DNA of 64,000 nucleotides, taken from Thiorhodovibrio litoralis (GTDB lineage Bacteria > Pseudomonadota > Gammaproteobacteria > Chromatiales > Chromatiaceae). How positions within the stretch are numbered: the stretch's first letter is position 1; every line of letters begins with the position of its first letter. Positions 26,387 to 34,189 of the stretch are shown piece by piece. The notes beneath the pieces are model-generated. The model was not told the DNA's origin. It did no database searches and saw only the letters and a list, made by a program, of their open reading frames with translations. The translations under genes were made by a program, and so were the position numbers. The stretch is from assembly GCF_033954455.1 (NCBI RefSeq), contig NZ_CP121473.1, positions 806,001 to 870,000 on the forward strand, written 5' to 3'.

Positions 26387-27601
26387 ATGCAACTCTCAGT
26401 CTGGCGCCGCACCCCTGGAGGTGCGCTCTTGCTTGTGGGCGAGTTGCGCGTCGCGCAACCGGACCAAGCCGCTGGCGGCCGTCAGCAGGGCGAATTCCGC
26501 TACGCGCCGGAATATCTCAACCATGCCGAAGCGCTTGCGTTGGACCCGATCCATTTGCCCCTGCGCCCCGGCATCTTCCCGGCCAGCGCCCCCGAGTCCG
26601 GCCTGCATGGCGTCTTCGAGGATTCCCTGCCCGATGCCTGGGGGCGCGCGCTCCTGATTCGCCAACACCGATTAGCGCGGGCTGATCAAGCCCCGGTGCG
26701 CTTGCTGGCATGCCTTGGTGGTCGCGGTCTGGGGGCGTTGAGCTATGCGACCGGGGATGCTCCGCCGGCCCCAGAGAGTCGGCCGGTATTGGACATAAAG
26801 ACGCTTGTCGACGCCGCAGTGCGCTATGACGCCGATCCAGCCACAGTGAACGAGCGTGATCTCGACACTTTGTTCCGGGCGGCCAGCTCACCGGGTGGAG
26901 CGCGACCAAAAATCCTGTTGCACGATGGCGGCCGTGCCTGCATTGCCAAACTCGGCTCGACACGAGATCGCGCGGATATGGTGCGCGTCGAAGCCGTCTG
27001 CTTGGCGCTGGCGCGCGAAGCCGGCCTGTCCGTGCCGTCTTTTCGCGTCCAGGGCTTCGGCCGCCATGCCGCCTTGCTGGTCGAGCGCTTCGACTGCACC
27101 GCGCAGGGGCGCCGCCACATGCTCAGTGCGCAGACCTTGCTCGGCGCGACTGGCTGGTATCAGCTTGGCTACAGCGACCTGGCCGATGTGGTGCGCACCC
27201 TTTCCGGCAAGCCCGAGCAGGACATCCCCGCACTTTACCGACAGATGGTGTTCAACGCCATGCTCGGCAATACCGATGACCATCTCAAGAACTTCTCCTT
27301 TTATCACACCGGCGCGGCTTGGCGGCTGACTCCCGCTTACGACCTGTTACCCGACGAACCACGGCGCGGCGAGCATGTGCTGCATTTCGGTGCCGCCGGT
27401 CAGCGCCCAACCCGTGAGGCGCTGATGAATCTGGCGCGGACCTTTGGTGTCCCCACCATGGCCGCCACGCGCATTCGCGAACAGGTGGCCGCCGCCTTGA
27501 GCCAATGGACAGATCAATGCGAGCAGGCTGGGGTTCCGAGCGAGGATTGCCAGCGCCTGGCCGGCGACATTCAGCAGCGGTTGGCGCACTTGAGTGGTTA
27601 G
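26387..27601 (+). CDS. hipA: HipA-like serine/threonine-protein kinase toxin
   Basis: 404 residues from the ATG at 26387; an earlier in-frame ATG at 26324 would overlap hipB. The N-terminal HipA subdomain (GVFEDSLPDAWGRALL) is followed by the kinase core: GGARPKILL, a catalytic NTDDHLKNFSF (Asp and Asn kept) and AYDLLPDEPR as the metal-binding segment. HipA kinases phosphorylate aminoacyl-tRNA synthetases, notably GltX, and halt translation, giving tolerance; HipB neutralises them. All key residues seen are intact, so the pair is probably active. Confidence 0.88.
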   Translation: MQLSVWRRTPGGALLLVGELRVAQPDQAAGGRQQGEFRYAPEYLNHAEALALDPIHLPLRPGIFPASAPESGLHGVFEDSLPDAWGRALLIRQHRLARADQAPVRLLACLGGRGLGALSYATGDAPPAPESRPVLDIKTLVDAAVRYDADPATVNERDLDTLFRAASSPGGARPKILLHDGGRACIAKLGSTRDRADMVRVEAVCLALAREAGLSVPSFRVQGFGRHAALLVERFDCTAQGRRHMLSAQTLLGATGWYQLGYSDLADVVRTLSGKPEQDIPALYRQMVFNAMLGNTDDHLKNFSFYHTGAAWRLTPAYDLLPDEPRRGEHVLHFGAAGQRPTREALMNLARTFGVPTMAATRIREQVAAALSQWTDQCEQAGVPSEDCQRLAGDIQQRLAHLSG

Positions 27602-27623
27602 AGTCCTTCAGGCAGGGGGATTG

Positions 27624-27643
27624 GCAGGCCTTACAGGGCCTGC
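27624..27643 (+). terminator. Hairpin after hipA
   Basis: GCAGGCC and GGCCTGC make a 7-bp stem with a six-base loop, 22 bases past the hipA stop. There is no U-run. Confidence 0.4.
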
Positions 27644-27758
27644 GCGGCCAAGCCAGCGGTTGTCGATGATGCCGAACTTCACCTTTTATGCGCAGGTTTG
27701 TTAAGCCGCTAACAGCCAGCTTCCCGAGGTTCTGAAATGCTATTCCCGGGCACTCGGA

Positions 27759-29096
27759 CTAAGATGTTTTCAACAACATCCGCAACCGACTCCATGCCTG
27801 CTTGCGCATGAACGGATCTCCTTCCAATGCTTCTAGACAAGAACTAAGATCCCCCGGAACGTCGTTCGCGGGCCAACCGAAGGGATCTCCTGTCAATGCA
27901 AAACGCAAACAGCGTCCGATCGAAAACCAGTCCATGCTGGGGGCCGGCGATACGCCCGGTTCGCGTTCGGGGGCGTCAAAGGGGGAGGCTGCGGCATCTT
28001 GACCGAGAGTGCTCACATCAAAAGCTGCCGCACCGAAAAAATCACATATACGAATGTCCTGCGGGGGTGATCCGGCAACCAGGATTGAGACCGGTTCGAT
28101 GTACCGATGTACCACTCCGGCTGCATGCACGGCATCCAAAGTATTCACGATCAAGAAAAAGAGCTTGCGACATCCACACCAATCCAGCGGTTGATCGTCT
28201 ACCAGGTCAGAGAGGGTTCGACGGGAGAAGAACTCGTTTACGAATACGGTCGCAGTTGGGGTGACCCTGTGATCATATAGTCGCAGAATGTTCGGAGTCG
28301 CTGTTTCTTGGAGCGATACCAAGTGGCTCTGGTGAGCTCTCATGACTGACTCCGCAGGTCGGTCAGCTGCGGTATATGGACAGACCTCGATCCGAACCCG
28401 CCTTTGCCTAGGCCGGTGCTGCACTCCAATGTATACGTCACGTGGCACCGGGCGTGGTCGACTCTCAAGCAGCTCGACCACCTCAAGGTCGCTGCTGAGA
28501 AAGCACGCAACGGGATTTTCCTCGGACAGGTGGCTGATCTCAAGGGCCGCAGCAAGCGCATCTGGGCTCGGGCGACGCTGGCGAAACTCTGCAGCGTCGG
28601 TGATCAGTGCATCCTCCAGTTCAGAAACCCTGCGAATCAAGAATCGTGCCCCTAGTGCGGTCCGTCCATGGAAGTTGGCGCCAAGCTGTGTGACGTCACA
28701 GGCGTCTGGAACAACGATGCATGACAGGACCTCCGGAATTGCATCTCCCGCACTTAGTCTGGAACTGACCAAGGACTCGGCAACCTTTGCCTTCTTGAAA
28801 GCGATGTCCAGTGGGTGAGAAAAGCCTTCCACGGGTATCCATCGGTCTTTGCGTTCATGTTCCCAGCCCGAGGCGCTATCACGGTATCGACCAGGCCACA
28901 ACTCCTTGGCATCGATCGTAACCAGCTTTCCGCACATCAGAACCAACAGGTCATGCTCGTTTGGCAGGCTGCGGGTAGGATGTGGGAGAATGAGATTATT
29001 AGTTACGATTCCATCGATTCGGTCGAAGCCGCCAATCGTCGCCAGAAGAAGGCGCTCGAAATGATTTTGTGGCACACGTGACGATATAACACGCAT
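27759..29096 (-). CDS. NERD-domain protein with C-terminal pseudokinase
   Basis: 445 residues. The N-terminal third has a nuclease-related NERD domain (HFERLLLATI, then EHDLLVLMCGKLVTIDAKE with the acidic and Lys residues of the fold). The C-terminal half, from about residue 225, resembles a protein kinase: DAVHAAGVVHRYIEP is the catalytic loop and RICDFFGAA the metal-binding loop. The usual HRD reads HRY, so the catalytic Asp is missing and the domain is probably a pseudokinase. NERD plus kinase also occurs in PglW of Pgl/BREX type 2 defence. It is the last gene of the island operon, 50 bases after the PP2C gene. Function is inferred only in outline. Confidence 0.68.
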   Translation of the reverse strand: MRVISSRVPQNHFERLLLATIGGFDRIDGIVTNNLILPHPTRSLPNEHDLLVLMCGKLVTIDAKELWPGRYRDSASGWEHERKDRWIPVEGFSHPLDIAFKKAKVAESLVSSRLSAGDAIPEVLSCIVVPDACDVTQLGANFHGRTALGARFLIRRVSELEDALITDAAEFRQRRPSPDALAAALEISHLSEENPVACFLSSDLEVVELLESRPRPVPRDVYIGVQHRPRQRRVRIEVCPYTAADRPAESVMRAHQSHLVSLQETATPNILRLYDHRVTPTATVFVNEFFSRRTLSDLVDDQPLDWCGCRKLFFLIVNTLDAVHAAGVVHRYIEPVSILVAGSPPQDIRICDFFGAAAFDVSTLGQDAAASPFDAPEREPGVSPAPSMDWFSIGRCLRFALTGDPFGWPANDVPGDLSSCLEALEGDPFMRKQAWSRLRMLLKTS

Positions 29097-29146
29097 ATTG
29101 AACCTTTTTGCCTGATTACCGCAAAACCCAAAAAAATAGTTGGGAA

Positions 29147-29797
29147 TTATCTGGGTGGTTTGACCAACAACAAAGTTGCATCATCCGTTCCAACAGTTTC
29201 AAGAGTCCACGAAATAATCTCTCCAGGCAAATCCATGGAGGGAAGCCGAAGAATATCGTCAGCACCGTCCGTTATCAGGGCCAAGCCAAGACAAGTATTC
29301 ATGAAGACATCGCTGCAATGGAATGTCCTTGACCTGATAGCAGGGGTGGAGAAACCCAACATGTTTGCGGGCGTGTATCCCCTTCTTGGAAGACCGCCTT
29401 CGATGATTGGTTTGGGCGCTGAAGCCTGAACTAGCCAAACTTTCGTGTCTCCGGCTTCAGCCACCTTGATGCGACCAGAACCTGCATTCCAGGAGATAGC
29501 AGCCGCAGCAGCTCCGAGTCGCCAAGCTTGCCCCTGGAAGCTCGTGCGCAATAGCTCCCCGAGTGAACTCAGTATTGCCTCGGGCTCTGAGCAGTTTGTG
29601 AAGGCATTGCCGGCGGCTTCAAAAATCGCCTCTCTTGGCCAGGGTGGGCGTGCCGAGGCTCGGCCAGGTGCACCATCTACAACGAGGGCCACCAATTGCT
29701 CTTCCAGAATCTTGACAAAAGCCAAGTCGCAGCGATCGACCGGCGCATTGGGAGAAGTCTGCCAAAGCCGCGCGCACCCTTCCCAACGATCACTCAT
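29147..29797 (-). CDS. PP2C-family protein phosphatase
   Basis: 216 residues from the ATG at 29797, which overlaps the end of the kinase frame by eight bases. The PP2C (PPM) marks are present in a divergent form: VDGAPGRAS for the first metal site, AGDTKVWLVQ, ALITDGADD and a final GTDDATLLLV. It would remove phosphates placed by the kinase encoded immediately upstream, a common kinase-phosphatase pairing. With that kinase gene broken, its present substrate is unclear. It is slightly shorter than usual for the family. Confidence 0.7.
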   Translation of the reverse strand: MSDRWEGCARLWQTSPNAPVDRCDLAFVKILEEQLVALVVDGAPGRASARPPWPREAIFEAAGNAFTNCSEPEAILSSLGELLRTSFQGQAWRLGAAAAAISWNAGSGRIKVAEAGDTKVWLVQASAPKPIIEGGLPRRGYTPANMLGFSTPAIRSRTFHCSDVFMNTCLGLALITDGADDILRLPSMDLPGEIISWTLETVGTDDATLLLVKPPR

Positions 29798-30107
29798 GCA
29801 AGATTTTCTCGAATATTCCAACGACTTCTTTCCAGCCAGAGGGCCGCCGGTCTGGCTCTGATTCAAGCAAGCGTCGGAGCACCTGGCCCAACCGCCTAGC
29901 ACTTGGGGCGCTCGAGGCCGCCATCTTTCGGGCAAGGCCACCCTGAATTTCGGTAGGAGTGTTAGGCAATGACAGTTCTGGTAGCCAAGACTCAAGCAAA
30001 ATCAATCCCATAGAGTACATGTCCCCTTGAGTTGTGCCAGGATAGCCGCTCCGGATCTCTGGGGCTTGGTAGGTGGCGCGCAGATCGAGATCGAGCTCAT
30101 CGACTAG
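29790..30107 (-). pseudogene. Protein kinase C-terminal part, separated by an IS insertion
   Basis: From the IS junction the minus strand reads VDELDLDLRATYQAPEIRSG, TTQGDMYSMGLILLESWLP, and ends LESEPDRRPSGWKEVVGIFEKI. These are the APE segment and the lower lobe of a Ser/Thr kinase. Joining this to the frame on the other side of the IS (after YSVLT) gives an uninterrupted kinase domain. A TAG-free short frame from the ATG at 30020 could still be translated but would lack the catalytic loop. Confidence 0.82.
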
Positions 30108-30109
30108 TA

Positions 30110-31321
30110 CCTCATTTCAGCTTAACTTGCGGATATAAGTGCTTCAACTTCACACGCGCTTTGTCGTTGGTGAATTGCCAGTCGACGCCGATTTGGGCCT
30201 CGTTGCGTTGTTCTGCCCAGGCGGCGGTTTCGCGGCGAAGCGTTTCGATATCGCCGATGCGGCGGTCTAGGCACTGCTTGGTCATGACACTGAGTTCGAT
30301 TTCGGCAATGTCCAACCAGCTGCCGTGCTTTGGTGTGTAGTGGATTTCCAAGCGCTCGATCAACCGCCGCGCTTCCTCAGGTGGGAAGGCTTTGTACAGA
30401 GAGGCGGGCGTATGCGTATTGAGGTTGTCCCAGACGATAACGACTTTCTCGGCGTCGGGATAGTCCACGTCCAGCAATGTCTTGATTTCTTGGGCTAAAT
30501 CGATCGCGGTTTTGGTTTCGCGCACACTGACTTTGCGCCATTGCCCCAAGGGTTCTGTGATCATGAAGTTCACCGCCGTACCGGCGCGCTCATATTCATA
30601 ATCGTAGCGTTCGGGTTGGCCCGGTTGCATCGGCAGGGGCTGGCGTGTCTCGGCAATCAACTGGGTCGGTTGTTCATCAATGCAGACAACTGGCTTCTTG
30701 GGGTCGTAGGGGCGGCGGTAGACCTCCAGGACATCTTCCATTTGCGCCACAAAGGCGGCGTCTTCCCCGGGGGGAATCACCCAGCACTTGCGCCGATGCG
30801 GTTGGAGTGCGTTTTTTTTAGTGCGCGCATCACCGTGGGTGCCGAGATGCTCTCAACGACATCCAGTTCCACCAACTTCCCCGCGAGTAAATTCAACGTC
30901 CAGCGCGCGTATCCGGGAGGCGGCTCGCTACAGGCAATTTGCACCAACCGCGCCTGCTTTTCCCCATCGAGCAGGGGCTCGCAGCTCGGGTGCTCACGTT
31001 GCTTGCGTGAAAGCGCCGCTTCAAATCCTTGTTCGACGAACCGCTCGCGAATGCTGAAGACAGTGCGCGGCGCGCAACCGAACGCCTCAGCGGCTTGTGC
31101 ATCGCTCCAATTCGCCCCTTCGGCATCGACCTTGAGCAATACATTCGCATGTTTGATCTTCTGCGCCGCCGCTTGCCCTTTGCTCACCAGGTCTTCCAAC
31201 AAACCACGCTCTTCATCGCTGAGACGGACTACATATTTCTTTGTCATAGCGGTATCTCCTTCTGCAATGCTCTAAGAGATACCACTAGCGGCTTGTTTTC
31301 GCAACATAAGCCGAAATAAGG
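30110..31321 (-). mobile_element. IS630-family insertion sequence, 1,212 bp
   Basis: The left end CCTCATTTCAGCTTA and the reverse complement of the right end CCTTATTTCGGCTTA are imperfect terminal inverted repeats (about 18 of 22 matching). The element is flanked by TA at 30108-30109 and 31322-31323, the expected target duplication. The original target would have read ACTAGTACTAGT, a palindrome. It contains one transposase read in two overlapping frames. Insertion is into the activation-loop region of the island's kinase gene. Confidence 0.92.
30112..31247 (-). CDS. IS630-family transposase, two frames joined by a probable -1 frameshift
   Basis: The first frame (31247 to 30777, 156 residues) holds the helix-turn-helix half: AAEAFGCAPRTVFSIRERFVE. 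The second frame (to 30112) holds the DDE catalytic half: CIDEQPTQ, VIVWDNLNTH and HGSWLDIAEIELS, with all three acidic residues. They overlap at a run of eight A residues (minus strand, 30812-30819), where a -1 slip fuses ALKK to NALQPHRRK and gives one protein of about 380 residues. Programmed frameshifting is known in IS elements; a plain mutation cannot be excluded. The stop lies inside the left terminal repeat. Confidence 0.88.
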
Positions 31322-31323
31322 TA

Positions 31324-33424
31324 CTAGTGTCAGCACCGAGTAGTCATCATGTGCAGCGAGACCAAGGTCGATCAATACAGTGGCCTCTGGGCGTCCGCCT
31401 GGAAGCATAAGATTGCGCGGGGCGATGTCATTGTGTACAAAACCTCGGAGACGTTCATCGATGGCGGCGAGTATCGAGCTGAGACGGAAGCCCAGCCGAA
31501 GAACGTCTTCCGAATACCAGGCAGTTTTTGACTGCGATTGGCCAAATATTTCGGCAAGCGTGAGGCCGTCGATCCATTCGCAGACTAATGCCTCATTGCT
31601 TGGGCGAGCGAGGAGCCTAGGAATACCCTCTACACCAAGAAGTTCCTCTAGCAAACGCGCCTCACGATCAAAGAGCCTATTGCTGGCCCGTTGGTCGCTG
31701 CTGATGGTGTCAAGTAATAGCGTATGCTTTAGCGCATGGCGCTCACCTGTATTATCGTCAAGTACTGGTAGTACAAGGGCAAAGCTTCCTCGTCCAATGT
31801 CGAGGTCGTGAAGTCGCGACCAACGACCGAAGAAATGCTTCTTGGCTAGGATGTTATGCAGATACTCTTCAGCCAAATCCGCACGCTCCCGACGAAGATC
31901 TAAGCTATCTGCATGACGCAGCCATTCGCAAAGAATGTGGTGCGCAGTCTTCAACTCCCCCTGTTTTTTGGCCGCCCTCGCCACGGCGATGCAACGACCC
32001 ATGCTGGGCGTCACCATGGGCTCAGAGGAATGTTGCTCAAGAACCCAACGTTCCACTTCCTCCCAATGCTCGAACAGCCAACTCGACGGCACTGCCCGGC
32101 CCAACACAGACCACGGAAGCACATCATTAGGAATTGCCGCGAGGCAGCGAAGAATCTTGTCGACGACAGCCGCAGAAGCTACTCCCCCGGGAGAATCTGG
32201 AACTAATCCCGCTGCAGAAGCCAATTCTGTCAACGCAAACTCGGGAGAGGGGAGTTCCCCGGTAGGTATTCGACGATTGATAAGATTTCCTAAAGCCGAG
32301 AGGCCTGAATCGGTCAAAATCGCAGCGAGCCTTTGGCTCTCCTGTCTTTGAACTAACCAAGCCGTCCAGATTTCATGCATCTCGCCTTCGTCCACCTCAC
32401 CGATATTGCAGGCAGCCTTTTCGGATGGGGAATGGACGGTGCCATTTATCATTTCCTCATCATCTTCATCATTAGTTTCGGTTCCCTGTTTCGACAATAG
32501 GGACCGCAAGGCGCTGTAGTTGAGCCCGACTGACTCGGATTCTGAGGCTACACTCTCTCGCCGGGTATCCTTGACGGGAAAACCTGCTTGGATCAAAAAA
32601 GAGTCTTTAGGAGATCCAGAGTTGGTTATCGTTGGCGGAGTCTCCATTGACGGGGATTCTTGAGGGCGTCCTTGTTTCCTTTTGGCAAATATTCCACCAA
32701 GCTGTTCGGAAGAAAATTGCCTCAGTTCCGCTACGGGTGTCACAGCTTCAGGGATTTCGCCAGAGAGGTTAGCGAACTCCTGAGCGCCGTTCGCCAATGC
32801 ATCGACCATGCATCGAGCATCATCAAGCGTTAATGGCTGCGACCACTCTGGACATCGATGCCCTGTTACACGACGGAAAACCTCCTCGACAGTCGAGCGG
32901 TTTTCTCCGTATCGAGTGCTCAGAATATGTAGCGAAACTACCGAACCAGCGCGCGTATGCAGGTTTTGCGAATCCTTGCGTTGCGCCGCGGCGGGGTTAG
33001 GTAGTGCGTCGACAATCCTTCTAGCATCATCTATATCTAAGGGGCTAGACCATTCAGGGCATTGCCGCCCCGTTAGCCGCTTGAATAGCTCTTCGATAGC
33101 TGTACGCTCAACGCGGTATGTTGAGCTCAGAACATGCAAAGATACCACTGAACCAGAGCGGGAAATCAAGCGATCAGTGTTCGCATTCATCTGTGGAGGA
33201 GCGGCTACCTGGTTGCTAGGTGATTGTTCGGCCTCAACATCAACAGCTCTCGCTTCATCTTTGCGGCAAGTTCCTTCTTGTAACCCCCCTGCGGGTGACT
33301 CTCGCGCTTCTGCCGTTAGAAGCTCCGTTTTGGGTAAATCGCACTCGATAATACCGCCCTTGCAAGTACGGTCTTGCAACGCTTCAACCATCCGTCTGGC
33401 ATCTTCAATTTCTAGTGAGTGTGT
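31324..33424 (-). pseudogene. Middle part of the S1/repeat/kinase gene: two repeats, helical region and kinase N-lobe, cut by IS630
   Basis: The frame continues from the TGA at 33425-33427 (first ATG at 33391) to the IS junction. It carries the end of repeat 2, then repeats 3 and 4 (SRSGSVVSLHVLSS, CPEWSSPLDIDDARRIVDAL and close copies), an acidic low-complexity stretch (NDEDDEEM), a helical region, and a kinase domain: DIGRGSFALVLPV (glycine loop), HALKHTLLL (Lys), FVHNDIAPRNLML (catalytic Asp kept) and VLIDLGLA (DLG for DFG). It then enters IS630 sequence after YSVLT. The domain is intact apart from the insertion, so the ancestral protein was probably an active kinase. Confidence 0.82.
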
Positions 33425-34189
33425 TCATTTAGGGCACTCACGTCCAGTTACTTGGCGAAAAGCTTGTTCAATAGAAGAACGCTCGATACCAAACCTTGCT
33501 CCCAAGACTTGCGGCGATACGACGAAACCCGTGCGAGAACGCAAAGGGTCAAACTCCAGTTTCGGCTCTTGTGGTAAGGACACTTCAACGCCCGGTCCGC
33601 AGAGCCCACTATTTGCAGTAGGTTCGACTTCGACCCGGTGCTTCAGTATGTCGACAATTCGGCGAGCAGATTCAATATCTAGGGGCTTGTTCGATCGCGG
33701 GACATCCGGCCCGATCTTCGCGCGGTAGAGCGTAACTACGTCTGATAAAGGCATAATGTGACGACTGCTTATGACGTCCAGCGACACGATACTCCCTGAT
33801 CGTGTGCGAAGCGGATCAAAAGGTGCGCCAGGAGGTTTCTGAAAAATACCATCACACTGCTCATTGAGCCCCCGGTATCTGCCGAACGAATTCCCCTCGA
33901 TATCTCTTAGCGAGAGCCTGAGTTGCAATCCCTCTCTCCGCCAAGTGAGCAACTCGGTAACGACTTCGCTACCATCAGGCAGATCGTCTATGCCCTCCAA
34001 GACACAAGCAAGCTCTGGCCGCGAAAGTTTGCCCACAAGACCTGTATCGTTAAGCTCAATAAATACGTCTGTGTTGTCTCGGCCGACCACACGCCCACAG
34101 GCAATCGACCCAACCTTCATTCCCCTCATATCTCTTATCGGCGGCAGGCGCTTGATAAATCGTGATGAAACGTGAGCCGAATCTGAGTC
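33425..34189 (-). pseudogene. S1-domain end plus first two 53-residue repeats, between a frameshift and an internal stop
   Basis: From about 34189 the minus-strand frame reads VDSDSAHVSSRFIKRLPPIRD and then MRGMKVGSIACGRVVGRDN. The first part aligns with VDREKAQVSLSIKQLRIDPL inside the upstream frame, so it is the end of an S1 domain whose beginning is in a different frame: one base has been lost near 34190. A further S1-like domain (residues about 5-80 from the ATG at 34129) and repeats 1 and 2 follow. Repeat 2 stops at RECPK-TGA where repeats 3 and 4 read CPEW, and the same frame continues after the stop. A protein starting at 34129 (234 residues) could still be made. Confidence 0.75.

Noticed and set aside
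33425-33427. The TGA in repeat 2 as a recoded codon (selenocysteine or read-through)
   Set aside because: Sister repeats have Trp, not Cys, near this place; no SECIS-like structure was noticed, and two other lesions in the same gene favour simple decay.
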